Positions 8,195 to 16,929 of a stretch of DNA of 64,000 nt are shown here, piece after piece. Position 1 is the first letter of the stretch. Each line of letters opens with the position of its first letter. Source of the stretch: SVFI01 sp045588655 (lineage in GTDB: Bacteria > Bacillota > Clostridia > Lachnospirales > Lachnospiraceae). Location: assembly GCA_045588655.1 (NCBI GenBank), contig JAZNEP010000028.1:1-64000 (forward strand), written 5' to 3'. The translations under genes were made by a program, and so were the position numbers. The notes under the pieces were generated by a model, which saw only the letters and a program-made list of their open reading frames with translations, had not been told where the DNA came from and searched no databases.

Positions 8195-9793
8195 CTATTC
8201 TTCGGTCTCTTTTTCATCTTCTGTAGTTTCTTCTGATGCTGTTTCTTCTGCAGATGCATTTTCGCCTGTCATACTTGCTGCATCAACTGCCATAGCCGGC
8301 ATACCTTCCTGTATCGTTCCAGTCACACTGGTAACCACTTTATCCCCTTCTGACAAACCGGAAAGTACCTGCATAAATTCTGCATCACTAATACCAATTT
8401 CGATTTCTCTTTTTTCAATCACACCGTCAGACACAACATAGCAGAATACGCCTGTATTGGAATAGTTTACACAAGAACTTGGAATCATGAGAATATCACT
8501 TTCTTCCGCTGTTTGTATCGAAACTTTTCCTTCCATGCCAAGCACGATTTTTTCATCCGGATTATCAATGTGAATATCCACAGAAACAACCGTCGTTCCG
8601 GATGCATTTACAGCTGCGATTCTGCTTATATTACTTACCACTCCTGTATACTTATTATCATTGATTGTAATATCCGCCACCTGTCCAATTTCAAGTTTCT
8701 GCATATCATATTTTGTCACGGAAAGTGCAAGCTTAAGTGCATTGGTATTATGAACTTTAAACAGCTGCATACCTTCTGCTGCCGTCTGTCCTTCCACTGC
8801 TGCGACTTCACTTACCACACCGTCAAAATCAGCCTTGACACCTTCCTGTGCTAATGCCAGCTGAGACGCCACGTTATCCTTCGCAAACTGTGCAGACTCT
8901 TTTACAGCTGCTTGCTGTGCTTTCGTTACAGAAGCTGCTGGATCGCCTTCTTTTGTCATCTCATATTCTTTCAATAATGCCTTGTACTCTGCAAGATCTG
9001 CACTACATGCTTCCAAAGAACTCTGTATCTCGGCAACATCGTAATCTTTCAATTTGTCAGATACTTTTTCGTACTCTTTCTGCGCGTTCTTTAATGCCTT
9101 AGCAGTTTTTTTATTTCCCGGATCTTTTTCCAGTGTCTTTGTATATCCTTCTATTTCAAGTGCGATGGTCTTTTGCTGTTCTGCAAGTTTTGTTGCTTCC
9201 TGAAGACGTCCGCTTGCCTCACCGACACATTCTGTGTAGTGCGCCACATACTTCTTAGCATCTTCATAATTCGTTGCAGCCTCTGCTGCTTTCTGCTGAG
9301 ATGTGTTAATTCCAATCAGTGCTGCATCCGCACCGTACGTACTAATTTTTGTCTCTATCTCTGATTGTTTCATAGCTAGTTCCAAATCTGATGTATCATA
9401 AGAAATGAGCAAATCGCCTTTCTTCACTGATTGTCCTTCTGCTACTGAAACCTCATTGATTTTTGCAGTCACATCTGCAAAATATGTCTTGCATTCTTCT
9501 GAGACTACCGTTCCGGAAGTATCCACTGTCTGAGAAATACTTCCTCTCTGTGCCTCTGTTGTCTCAACCGGAGTACCCATCACAGACATACCGGAAAGTT
9601 GCTTCAGCATAACTCCTATCAACACAAGAAAACCAACAGCTACAATCGCTGTAAATACCATCCAAGGTTTAATTTTCTTTTTATTCTTCTTTTTATCTGT
9701 GTCAACCATCTGTATCATTTCCGTTCCTCCGGTAACATCCGTATTATCTGTCACTTCTGTCTTTTCCATTGATTCATTCATTTCCATTTTCAT
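8195..9793 (-). CDS. Efflux adaptor protein (HlyD/MacA type)
   Basis: This 532-residue membrane-fusion-type subunit has an N-terminal helix (about residues 42-65), then the lipoyl/barrel-sandwich halves (GTVVSEECKTYFADVTAKINEV and AQEGVKADFDGVVSEVAAVEGQ). A long helical hairpin (about 140-310) separates the two halves. A beta-barrel and membrane-proximal domain and an acidic tail rich in E and T complete it. In Gram-positives such proteins join MacB-like pumps in the cell envelope. It overlaps the ATPase gene by 20 bases. The ATG follows AAAGGG. The hairpin is longer than in many MacA homologues. Confidence 0.9.
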   Translation of the reverse strand: MKMEMNESMEKTEVTDNTDVTGGTEMIQMVDTDKKKNKKKIKPWMVFTAIVAVGFLVLIGVMLKQLSGMSVMGTPVETTEAQRGSISQTVDTSGTVVSEECKTYFADVTAKINEVSVAEGQSVKKGDLLISYDTSDLELAMKQSEIETKISTYGADAALIGINTSQQKAAEAATNYEDAKKYVAHYTECVGEASGRLQEATKLAEQQKTIALEIEGYTKTLEKDPGNKKTAKALKNAQKEYEKVSDKLKDYDVAEIQSSLEACSADLAEYKALLKEYEMTKEGDPAASVTKAQQAAVKESAQFAKDNVASQLALAQEGVKADFDGVVSEVAAVEGQTAAEGMQLFKVHNTNALKLALSVTKYDMQKLEIGQVADITINDNKYTGVVSNISRIAAVNASGTTVVSVDIHIDNPDEKIVLGMEGKVSIQTAEESDILMIPSSCVNYSNTGVFCYVVSDGVIEKREIEIGISDAEFMQVLSGLSEGDKVVTSVTGTIQEGMPAMAVDAASMTGENASAEETASEETTEDEKETEE

Positions 9794-10466
9794 AATCCCT
9801 TTCCACTTTTCCGTCCATTATACGAATCACCCTTTTTGCCTGTGCCGCGATGTCATTATCGTGCGTAATCAATATAACCGTTCTTCCCTGCTCATGCAGT
9901 TTTTTCAATATATTAATAATTTCCTTGCTTGATGCCGAATCAAGGTTACCTGTAGGCTCGTCTGCCAAAATAACCGGCGGCGCCTGCGCAATTGCTCTTG
10001 CAATCGCTACTCTTTGCTGCTGACCTCCCGACATCTCCGCAGGCCTGTGATTCATCCTGTGCTCTAATCCCACAATGGAAAGTGCACGCTCCGACAACTC
10101 ATGTCTTTCTTTTTGTGATACACCACGATAAATTAGCGGAAGCTCCACATTTTCTCTCGCTGTCAGGTTTGCAATCAGATTAAATCCCTGAAAAATAAAT
10201 CCAATCTCTTTGTTGCGAATGTCCGAAAGCTCATCATCTGTAAGACCTGATACATCAGCACCATTTAATATATACGTCCCTTCCGTCGGAACATCCAGAC
10301 AACCAATCATATTCATAAGCGTCGATTTACCGGAACCGGACTGCCCGATAATCGCAACGAATTCACCCTTATTGATAGTCAGGCTTACATGGTCTAATGC
10401 TCTTACTTCATTTTCTCCGGGATTATATATCTTGCACATATCCCGAATTTCCACTAAAGCACTCAT
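9774..10466 (-). CDS. MacB-type ABC transporter ATP-binding protein
   Basis: This 230-residue ATPase of the LolD/MacB family has Walker A GQSGSGKST, Q-loop IFQGFNL, signature MSGGQQQRVAIARA, Walker B VILADEPTG and the switch ITHDN. The ATG at 10466 is preceded by AAAGGGGAA. An upstream in-frame ATG (10517) lies inside the promoter and operator and is rejected. It is the first gene of the three-gene efflux operon. Confidence 0.95.
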   Translation of the reverse strand: MSALVEIRDMCKIYNPGENEVRALDHVSLTINKGEFVAIIGQSGSGKSTLMNMIGCLDVPTEGTYILNGADVSGLTDDELSDIRNKEIGFIFQGFNLIANLTARENVELPLIYRGVSQKERHELSERALSIVGLEHRMNHRPAEMSGGQQQRVAIARAIAQAPPVILADEPTGNLDSASSKEIINILKKLHEQGRTVILITHDNDIAAQAKRVIRIMDGKVERDYENGNE

Positions 10467-10504
10467 ACGTTCCCCTTTCTGTCTCCAAAATACAAAAAAC
10501 CCAG

Positions 10505-10551
10505 TTGTATTAGTCAAATAATACAGTAATACAACCAGGCATTTTTGTCAA
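10505..10551 (-). promoter_or_regulatory. Promoter with palindromic operator of the ABC efflux operon
   Basis: The minus strand has -35 TTGACA (10546-10551), 17 bases, and -10 TACTGT (10523-10528). Over the -10 and start region lies a perfect palindrome, TGTATTA-N6-TAATACA (10506-10525). A third half-site, TAATACAA, is at 10527-10534. The layout predicts repression by a dimeric DNA-binding protein. The TGTATTA/TAATACA type recalls GntR-family (YtrA-like) operators, but no such regulator is encoded next to it. Confidence 0.75.
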
Positions 10552-10603
10552 TGAATATTTTTTTAAATTTTATTAAGATTCAATAAAAATTATGTACCAA
10601 TTC

Positions 10604-11206
10604 TTATTTGTCATGGTTTCCTTTAATGATTGGAGATATCCTTTTATAAGTCAAAAACGTAATAACAACGCTAATCATTGCCTTACCAAAAGTAAATGGT
10701 GCATTAAACTTCAAAAGAGCCTCCATCAAAGTATCTACGCTAGGATTGATTACTTGATACATTCCCAAAATCACATCTTTTGGCATCCCCATCACATTCA
10801 TATAAAACGGATATACAAAGAAGTAGTTGGAAACGATACTAAACAAAGCCATTACAACAGCTCCTGTCAGCGAACCAATAAGCGCAGCCTTTTTCCCTTT
10901 TCTCACTTTATAAAATATACCCGCCGTTCCGACAAACATTGTACCAAGAAGGAAATTGCTAAGTTCACCAACACCGCCTGTCGAAGTGCGTAATAAATTA
11001 AATAGGTTCTTAATCAAGCAAATAGCAACACCTTCAAGCGGCCCCATTGCAAACGCTCCGATTAACGCCGGAAGTTCTGAAAAATCAAGCTTAATAAATG
11101 ACGGCATAAACGGAACCGAAAAATTAAGCGCCTCAAGAATAAAAGCCACCGCAGAAAGCATTCCTATCATTGCCAAGTTTCGTGTTTTGATTTTTTTTGT
11201 CTTCAT
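10604..11206 (-). CDS. ribU: Riboflavin ECF transporter substrate-binding subunit RibU
   Basis: This 200-residue membrane S-component has about six helices. It shows the N-terminal AMIGMLSAVAFILEALNF segment and the family pattern KLDFSELPALIGAFAMGPLEGVAICLIKNLFN. RibU captures riboflavin and works with the shared EcfAAT module, which is not in this window. The FMN riboswitch in its leader confirms the substrate. The ATG follows AAGGAGAG. No clear terminator follows the gene. Confidence 0.95.
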   Translation of the reverse strand: MKTKKIKTRNLAMIGMLSAVAFILEALNFSVPFMPSFIKLDFSELPALIGAFAMGPLEGVAICLIKNLFNLLRTSTGGVGELSNFLLGTMFVGTAGIFYKVRKGKKAALIGSLTGAVVMALFSIVSNYFFVYPFYMNVMGMPKDVILGMYQVINPSVDTLMEALLKFNAPFTFGKAMISVVITFLTYKRISPIIKGNHDK

Positions 11207-11251
11207 AGTTTCTCTCCTTTTTTACATGTCTTGTTCTAGCGGAAAGAATGC

Positions 11252-11282
11252 AAAAACCCCCGAATCAAATGTGATTCGGGGG
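11252..11282 (-). terminator. Riboswitch-controlled intrinsic terminator before ribU
   Basis: An 11-bp perfect stem (complement of CCCCCGAATCA 11257-11267 with TGATTCGGGGG 11272-11282) is followed on the minus strand by TTTTT. It lies between the FMN aptamer and ribU, where an expression platform that stops transcription on FMN binding is expected. Confidence 0.92.
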
Positions 11283-11311
11283 CAAATAAGCATACTAAAG
11301 CAAGGCTTGCC

Positions 11312-11510
11312 TTTCTTCTTTCATCCAGACTTTACTGTCGGTTCCGGATTCTAACCGGATCAGCCAGCTGACTTGCAGCCGGGTCGTGGACTCATTCTGT
11401 GATATTGGCATCTTTGTCAGCGCGAAACCATAGGGGTTATATCGCAAACACTCAAGTGCTATCACACACTTCACCACCGGTAGGGAATTTCACCCAACCC
11501 CGAAGAACGT
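11312..11510 (-). ncRNA. FMN riboswitch (RFN element) controlling ribU
   Basis: The minus strand carries the RFN element's conserved blocks in order: GGGTGAAATTCCC (near 11480-11495), CCGGTGGT, GATCCGGTTAGAATCCGG, and the closing AACCGACAGTAAAGTCTGGATG with GAAAGAAG. It is the well-known FMN-binding aptamer. The only stretch over 300 bases without a protein gene in this window (11207-11609) is filled by this element, its terminator and its promoter. Confidence 0.97.
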
Positions 11511-11532
11511 AACATTATTTTTTACGGTTTGG

Positions 11533-11561
11533 ATTATACTACGGTTTTTGTAATAAATCAA
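11533..11561 (-). promoter_or_regulatory. Promoter of the riboswitch-ribU transcript
   Basis: On the minus strand TTGATT (11556-11561) is followed after 17 bases by TATAAT (11533-11538). The predicted start lies about 15-20 bases before the RFN element. Confidence 0.8.
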
Positions 11562-11609
11562 GACCGAAAACGTATCCTTGTCTCTTCTATCTCTATTATC
11601 TGTCTCTAC

Positions 11610-11831
11610 CTATTCATTTACACCATTCGGATCATACTCTAAAATATCTCCCGGCTGACAATCTAAAACCTCACATATCGCTTCTAGTGTTGAAAAGCGA
11701 ATGGCACTGATCTTTCCGGTTTTCATCTTAGAAAGATTCACATTTGATACACCCACCTTTTCTGAAAGTTCATTTAAACTCATTTTTCGATCTGCCATCA
11801 CGCGGTCGAGTCTTAAAATTATTTTACCCAT
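11610..11831 (-). CDS. Small XRE-family transcriptional regulator (YozG-like)
   Basis: A 73-residue protein that consists of one helix-turn-helix domain: LSEKVGVSNVNLSKMKTGK is the HTH core, and ISAIRFSTLEAICEVLDCQPGDILEY is the typical end. The ATG at 11831 is chosen because GGAGG stands 6 bases before it. It lies downstream of a DUF2975-like membrane protein, a pairing known as YoaS-YozG in Bacillus. It probably binds the inverted repeat at its own operon promoter (12657-12689). Confidence 0.9.
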   Translation of the reverse strand: MGKIILRLDRVMADRKMSLNELSEKVGVSNVNLSKMKTGKISAIRFSTLEAICEVLDCQPGDILEYDPNGVNE

Positions 11832-11861
11832 AGCTTCCTCCATCTATATCACTCTATTTTC

Positions 11862-12590
11862 CTATAATGTCTCATCTGATTCCTGTTGCAAAATTGCACC
11901 ATATTTAAAGATGTAAGATAACATAAATACTACAAGTACTACAATTACCATTCCAAGATTTACTGACAATGCGATTGTATTACTGTTTTTAATCACATTG
12001 TTAACAATAATGTCACTTAAAGAAGAAGCTACCGTCCATGGAATCAGTGCAAAAGCAAGATTCCTCATTTTCTTAGTTACATTTTCTTCAAACGGTGATT
12101 GACAATCACGAAATGCCTTACAAAGGAAGCCAATAAAATATAATGTCACTTGGGTCATTGCGAGCAACGCTGTCAATGCTAAAAGGAAATATGCCATTTC
12201 TCTAAAATTCATTTGATGTGTTTTTGCATCGCCAATAACCTTGATTCCATTTTCTGTTTTTTCTACAGCTACAGATTCTAAGTCATCTCCTCCGATATTT
12301 ACATCAACTAAGCCACTATCAATTTTTGTCTTTGTGCCATTTTCCAAATCCTTCTGAATCTGGTCAAGATCCTCTTGCGTAATCACACCTCCAAGTGCAT
12401 TTGCATCAATTTCTACCACTCCTCTTTTTTCGATTCCGTATGAAAATCCCTCTGACGGAATAGCGAAACATAATATTGACGCCAGAAGCATAACTGCGAT
12501 TCCTAAACCTACGAGTATTTTGCTAATCAATGTAATAATTCCACTCACTTTGCCTATTTGGTTAATTTTTTTAATTGCCTGTTCTTTCAT
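11862..12590 (-). CDS. DUF2975-like membrane protein paired with the XRE regulator
   Basis: This 242-residue protein has four hydrophobic helices (about residues 18-46, 133-155, 168-193 and 205-230). An extracytoplasmic stretch of about 80 residues lies between the first two. The arrangement and the adjacent XRE gene fit the DUF2975 family, whose role is unknown. This protein is longer than most members because of the outer loop. GGAG precedes the ATG. It may signal to or be controlled by the small regulator, which is inference. Confidence 0.75.
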   Translation of the reverse strand: MKEQAIKKINQIGKVSGIITLISKILVGLGIAVMLLASILCFAIPSEGFSYGIEKRGVVEIDANALGGVITQEDLDQIQKDLENGTKTKIDSGLVDVNIGGDDLESVAVEKTENGIKVIGDAKTHQMNFREMAYFLLALTALLAMTQVTLYFIGFLCKAFRDCQSPFEENVTKKMRNLAFALIPWTVASSLSDIIVNNVIKNSNTIALSVNLGMVIVVLVVFMLSYIFKYGAILQQESDETL

Positions 12591-12656
12591 GTTTTTTCTC
12601 CATTTCTTTTTTTGTTTTTGTCAGATAATTTACCAGGTACTTTTTCTTGCAAGATT

Positions 12657-12728
12657 ATAAACGATTAAAAGTAAGTTTTTATCGTTTATCGTTAAACACA
12701 TAATATACCCATTTTTATCACTTGTCAA
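12657..12728 (-). promoter_or_regulatory. Promoter and inverted-repeat operator of the XRE/DUF2975 operon
   Basis: The minus strand has TTGACA (12723-12728), 17 bases, and TATTAT (12700-12705). Just after the predicted start lies a perfect 9-bp inverted repeat, ATAAACGAT (12681-12689 on this strand) and ATCGTTTAT (12657-12665), with a further AACGAT half-site adjoining it. A role in autoregulation by the XRE protein is likely. Confidence 0.75.
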
Positions 12729-12755
12729 CATTTTTTAACGTTTTTCGATAAATAT

Positions 12756-13304
12756 TTATTTTTTATAACTCAAAGCCAAGCATATACATAATATTATTTC
12801 AATCAAAAACATAAGCGTTGCAATTAGACCAGCGGAATAATTAATTCCAACAACCAAAACGACAATTGGTATGAAGACCGAAAACACGTAGTAAACTCTT
12901 GATTGATACAACCACCCATATGGCAATAAATGTGCTCCGAAAATCATGGCATACACCATCACCATTTTTTCAGGCACACTTGCATATATCCACATTGCAA
13001 TCAGTATATAGAGCATTTGATTCACAGAAAACAGAATTCCCAGATTCGTAAGTGGATTTTCTTTGTTCTGAAAATCTATTTTAATGATTTTTGAAATCAA
13101 CAGTGCCAACGGAAACAATGGCACCGAACAACAAAATGTATAGAAATTCTTAGATAAAATCGGCATTTTCGTACGATGTATCATTAGAATTGCTGCCCAG
13201 ATAAAAACGGACGAAATAATAAAATGTAATCCATTTTTTTGTTTTCGTGCACTATCTATTCTTAATTCTTGTACTACCTCAAACCATCTTTCCTTATTTT
13301 TCAT
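12756..13304 (-). CDS. Multi-pass membrane protein of the LytTR cassette
   Basis: This 182-residue protein begins with a conserved-looking cytoplasmic helix (RIDSARKQKNGLHFI) and then has six or so hydrophobic helices. It resembles the uncharacterised DUF7010 group, from memory only. The ATG at 13304 follows AAAGGAG, and the start overlaps the end of the DUF3021 gene by 11 bases, so translation is coupled. The function is unknown. Confidence 0.8.
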   Translation of the reverse strand: MKNKERWFEVVQELRIDSARKQKNGLHFIISSVFIWAAILMIHRTKMPILSKNFYTFCCSVPLFPLALLISKIIKIDFQNKENPLTNLGILFSVNQMLYILIAMWIYASVPEKMVMVYAMIFGAHLLPYGWLYQSRVYYVFSVFIPIVVLVVGINYSAGLIATLMFLIEIILCICLALSYKK

Positions 13305-13761
13305 ATTCCATACTCCTTTTCTTCTGATACTCTTGTAATGCCAATGTATATAATTCACCTTGCTTTTTACTGTATATTTGATAAATTCCGATACAAATGA
13401 AATATAACCCCAAAACAATCCCTATAAATGCGAACCATTCCACACGTGTACCGTTCCCCCTCCAAAATCCGGTACAATAGAACGCAATGCACTCATATAC
13501 ACTTATCAAAACCATAAAACAGGTTAATCTTCCAAGAAACGTCCATTTTTTTATGAACAGGCGGGTAAATGCAACAGAAAACAAAAATGCACCTCCCACC
13601 ACAAACAAAATCATTTTTATTAATTCATCGGTTGCAATATCCTCTATACCGAATACATGATTATGCATCAGCCAAAGAACCAGAAACCAACTAATACCAA
13701 AAGCACTGCCATTTCTCATCCAGACAAAAAATTGAATTACATCCTTCTTACAATTTCCCAT
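13294..13761 (-). CDS. DUF3021 family membrane protein
   Basis: This 155-residue protein has four predicted helices and a basic, charged C-terminal end, as in DUF3021 proteins, which are regularly encoded next to LytTR regulators. Such pairs usually form small regulatory units in which the membrane protein controls the transcription factor. The gene is 13 bases after the LytTR gene. No enzymatic motif is visible. Confidence 0.8.
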   Translation of the reverse strand: MGNCKKDVIQFFVWMRNGSAFGISWFLVLWLMHNHVFGIEDIATDELIKMILFVVGGAFLFSVAFTRLFIKKWTFLGRLTCFMVLISVYECIAFYCTGFWRGNGTRVEWFAFIGIVLGLYFICIGIYQIYSKKQGELYTLALQEYQKKRSMEYEK

Positions 13762-13773
13762 TCATGAAACCTC

Positions 13774-14205
13774 CTATATCGATAACAGATTGCGAAATGT
13801 TTTTACATATTTTCGCGACACATAAAGCTGTTCACCATTGTCCATCGTAGCTAAAATCGTACGATTCATTTGCGGCATTAACCTACGAATTTTATTCACA
13901 TTAACAATTTGTGATTTTGAAATTCGAATAAAGTCTTCGGCTGGAAGGACCAGCTCTAACTCATACAATCGTTGTTTTATTTCCATTACGTTATCTTTCG
14001 TATATAAGAACACACGATTGTCTACCGATTCAAAATACAATACATCGCCCGATTGAACAAAGCGAATTTCATTCTCTGATTTTGCTTGCAGTGTGTAATC
14101 AAAAAGCTCAATATGTGACTTTAATCTCATCACTTGACCATCTATTTGTCTACATTGTATAACCACTTGTAAGTCAATTTCATTTTCAACAATTTTTATA
14201 TTCAT
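13774..14205 (-). CDS. LytTR-domain DNA-binding regulator
   Basis: A 143-residue protein without a receiver domain. Its C-terminal half (about residues 50-143) is a LytTR domain with DVLYFESVDNRVFLYTKDNV, RLYELELVLPAEDFIRISKSQIVNVNKI and LYVSRKYVKTFRNLL. The ATG at 14205 follows GGAGGTG at good distance, and an upstream in-frame ATG lacks a site. It heads the three-gene cassette and probably controls its own promoter. Confidence 0.92.
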   Translation of the reverse strand: MNIKIVENEIDLQVVIQCRQIDGQVMRLKSHIELFDYTLQAKSENEIRFVQSGDVLYFESVDNRVFLYTKDNVMEIKQRLYELELVLPAEDFIRISKSQIVNVNKIRRLMPQMNRTILATMDNGEQLYVSRKYVKTFRNLLSI

Positions 14206-14236
14206 TCGACACCTCCGATTTGATTGTAGCATTTGT

Positions 14237-14285
14237 ATTATAGATTTCAATAACGAATACCGTAAGTGGTACAATAGCTACCACT
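14237..14285 (-). promoter_or_regulatory. Promoter and upstream palindrome of the LytTR cassette
   Basis: The minus strand has TTACGG, 17 bases, and -10 TATAAT (14237-14242). Directly upstream, at 14265-14285, lies a palindrome AGTGGTA-N7-TACCACT whose inner end meets the -35. This position is typical of an activator site, most likely for the LytTR protein itself. Confidence 0.7.
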
Positions 14286-14311
14286 AAGATGCCCTGCCTT
14301 ATACATGTAAC

Positions 14312-14353
14312 AAAAAAACTCCTCACACGCCGTAGCATGTGGGGAGTTTTTTA
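14312..14353 (-). terminator. Terminator after tex (works in both directions)
   Basis: A hairpin AACTCC(C/T)CACA...TGTGGGGAGTT with a loop of about 11 bases is flanked by T runs on both strands. It follows the tex stop codon by 26 bases. Facing the other way, it would also block plus-strand transcription. Confidence 0.88.
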
Positions 14354-14378
14354 TCCTCACTCATTCGAGCTAATATTT

Positions 14379-16760
14379 TTATTTTCCTATTTTCATCGTA
14401 AGCTGGATTCGTTTCTTTGGAACATCTACCGTCATGACCTGTACTTCCACAATATCACCTACACTGACTGCCTCAAGCGGATGCTTGATAAAGCGATCGG
14501 TCATCTGTGAAATATGAACGAGACCATCCTGATGTACGCCGATATCTACAAACGCGCCGAAGTCAATTACATTGCGTACCGTTCCTTTCAGTATCATGCC
14601 TGGTTTTAAATCTTTTAAATCTAAAACGTCACTTCTCAGAATCGGAGTTGGCATATCATCACGTGGATCACGAGCCGGTTTTTCGAGTTCCTTCAAAATA
14701 TCTGTGAGCGTCAGTTCCCCGATACCGAGTTCTTCCGCCATTTTTTTCTTATCCTTGATTTTTCTCTCCAAACTCGAAATTCCTTCTGAAACAGTGCCAC
14801 CTTTTGTCTCATTGTCTGCTATATCTGAATTAGCCGCCTTCTTGTCGGATGCAGCCACAGACAGACTAACACCACCCATTGCCTGTGCAAGTGCTTTGCC
14901 CATAGCAGTATTGGTATTACGAATCACGACCTTCTTTTCCTTTTTCTCCGGTTTATTCTTCTTTGCAGGCGCCGGTGTTTTTTTCGCCCTTAATCGGTCC
15001 TCTGCTGCTTTTTTCTGCGCTTCTCTTACATCCTCCATCGTTAGTCCTGTTTTTTCTAAAAGGAGTTGCACCGCCTCATAAGATTCCGGATGCACACTCG
15101 TCGCATCCAACGGGTTCTCACCATCTGTAATACGCATGAAACCGGCACATTGTTCATATGCCTTTGGTCCGAGTTTTGCAACTTTTAACAACTGTTTTCG
15201 ATTTGTAAACCGGCCATTTGTCTCTCTATAATCAACAATATTTTTTGCGATTACTTTACTAATACCTGAAATATGCTCAAGAAGAGATGCTGATGCGGTA
15301 TTTAAATCCACACCGACTTTGTTTACACAATCTTCTACCACACCCTCCAGTGCTTCGCTGAGCTTTTTCTGATTCATATCATGCTGGTACTGTCCTACAC
15401 CTATCGACTGCGGATCGATTTTTACAAGCTCAGCAAGAGGATCCTGCAAACGTCTGGCAATTGACGCAGCACTTCTCTGCCCTACATCAAAGTTAGGAAA
15501 CTCTTCTGTCGCGAGTTTTGATGCAGAATAAACGGAAGCACCTGCCTCATTTACAATCACATATTCAACCTTAGTATCAAGTTCCTTGAGCAGTTCCACA
15601 ATTACCTGCTCTGATTCGCGAGAAGCGGTTCCGTTTCCGACAGAAATAAGCGAAACATTATATTTCTTTATTATTTTTTTCAAGATTTCTTTTGATTCTT
15701 TCACTTTGTTCTGTGGTTCCGTCGGGAAAATCACGGTTGTATCAAGCACCTTTCCGGTCGGATCAACCACCGCTAACTTACAACCGGTACGAAATGCCGG
15801 GTCCCATCCAAGCACTACACGTCCTGCGATTGGTGGCTGTAAAAGGAGCTGCTCTAAATTTTTTCCAAATACCGTAATAGCTCCATCCTCTGCCTTTTCT
15901 GTCAGCTCGTTACGAATCTCACGTTCTATCGCCGGCGCAATCAGACGACTATAACTGTCAGCAATAGTTTCTTTGAGCACCGGCGTTGTTTCCGGATTTT
16001 CATTTATAATGGTTTTCTTTTCCAAATAACCCAAAATGCGCTCTATTGGTGCTTCAATTTTAACCATAAGCATTTTTTCTTTTTCACCGCGATTGAGCGC
16101 AAGCGTTCTATGACCTACTACTTTTTTCAGCGGTTCTTCGTACTCGTAATACATCTCATACACACTCTGTTCTTTTGCCTCTTTTGCAACACTCGTAATC
16201 TTACCTTCTTCAAAGGTCAAACTACGTATATAGATACGATAGTCCGCTTCGTCCGAAATTTTTTCTGCAATGATATCTTTTGCACCGTCAAGGGCTTCCT
16301 TTGCTGAGGCAACCCCTTTTTCTTCATCCACATATTTTTGCGCTTCTTCCATTAGTGACGTGGCAATGCTCTGTTCTAAAATAATCTCAGCCAACGGTTC
16401 CAATCCCTTTTCTTTTGCAACCGATGCTCTCGTTTTTCTCTTTTGTTTGTATGGTCGATATAAATCCTCTACAACAACAAGTGTCTCTGCTGCCAAGATT
16501 TTTTCTTTGAGTTCATCTGTCAGTTTACCTTGTTCTTCAATGCTGGATAAAACACTCTGCTTTTTATCCTCCAAATTCCGAAGATAATTCAATCTGTCAT
16601 ACAGATTACGAAGCACTTCATCATTTAAAGCTCCTGTTACTTCTTTTCGATAACGGGCAATGAACGGAATCGTATTGCCTTCATCTATCAGCTTTATCGT
16701 AGCCTCCACCTGTTCCTTCTTAATGTTTAATTCTTCTGCAAGTTTTACGTTGATGTCCAT
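14379..16760 (-). CDS. tex: Tex-family S1 RNA-binding transcription accessory protein
   Basis: A 793-residue protein with the full Tex plan. It has the N-terminal helical domain, the YqgF/RNase H-like domain (VVLGWDPAFRTGCKLAVVDPTGKVLDTTVIFP, about residues 325-355), helix-hairpin-helix motifs (LLEHISGISKVIAKNIVDYR), and a C-terminal S1 domain ending KKRIQLTMKIGK. Between HhH and S1 lies a lysine/alanine-rich low-complexity insert (about residues 605-680) that makes it longer than most homologues. The ATG at 16760 follows AAGGAG. Confidence 0.95.
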   Translation of the reverse strand: MDINVKLAEELNIKKEQVEATIKLIDEGNTIPFIARYRKEVTGALNDEVLRNLYDRLNYLRNLEDKKQSVLSSIEEQGKLTDELKEKILAAETLVVVEDLYRPYKQKRKTRASVAKEKGLEPLAEIILEQSIATSLMEEAQKYVDEEKGVASAKEALDGAKDIIAEKISDEADYRIYIRSLTFEEGKITSVAKEAKEQSVYEMYYEYEEPLKKVVGHRTLALNRGEKEKMLMVKIEAPIERILGYLEKKTIINENPETTPVLKETIADSYSRLIAPAIEREIRNELTEKAEDGAITVFGKNLEQLLLQPPIAGRVVLGWDPAFRTGCKLAVVDPTGKVLDTTVIFPTEPQNKVKESKEILKKIIKKYNVSLISVGNGTASRESEQVIVELLKELDTKVEYVIVNEAGASVYSASKLATEEFPNFDVGQRSAASIARRLQDPLAELVKIDPQSIGVGQYQHDMNQKKLSEALEGVVEDCVNKVGVDLNTASASLLEHISGISKVIAKNIVDYRETNGRFTNRKQLLKVAKLGPKAYEQCAGFMRITDGENPLDATSVHPESYEAVQLLLEKTGLTMEDVREAQKKAAEDRLRAKKTPAPAKKNKPEKKEKKVVIRNTNTAMGKALAQAMGGVSLSVAASDKKAANSDIADNETKGGTVSEGISSLERKIKDKKKMAEELGIGELTLTDILKELEKPARDPRDDMPTPILRSDVLDLKDLKPGMILKGTVRNVIDFGAFVDIGVHQDGLVHISQMTDRFIKHPLEAVSVGDIVEVQVMTVDVPKKRIQLTMKIGK

Positions 16761-16854
16761 ATAACTTCTCCTTCTATTTTTTGCACCACTCAAGGCATGT
16801 TTTCATTTCTTTACCAATATTTCACTTATTTTTCTTTTTATGGCATACACTTAA

Positions 16855-16902
16855 AGTATATCAAAAAAAAAGGTTTATTCAATCCTATTTTCATGCTATG
16901 AT
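16855..16902. promoter_or_regulatory. Divergent promoters for tex (minus) and the 16930 gene (plus)
   Basis: Plus strand: TTTATT (16874-16879), 17 bases, and TATGAT (16897-16902) with an extended -10 TG. Minus strand: an extended -10, TGATATACT (complement at 16855-16863), with only a weak -35. The two -35 regions overlap within the 170-base divergent gap. Confidence 0.5.
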
Positions 16903-16929
16903 AAAAACAAACAACAAAAGGAGATTTTT

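Noticed and set aside
10571..10590. AT-only hairpin after ribU as a terminator
   Set aside because: The stem has only A-T pairs and no T run on the gene's strand.
11295..11477. Short open frame on the minus strand upstream of ribU
   Set aside because: It lies wholly in the FMN riboswitch, whose conserved RNA blocks explain the sequence.
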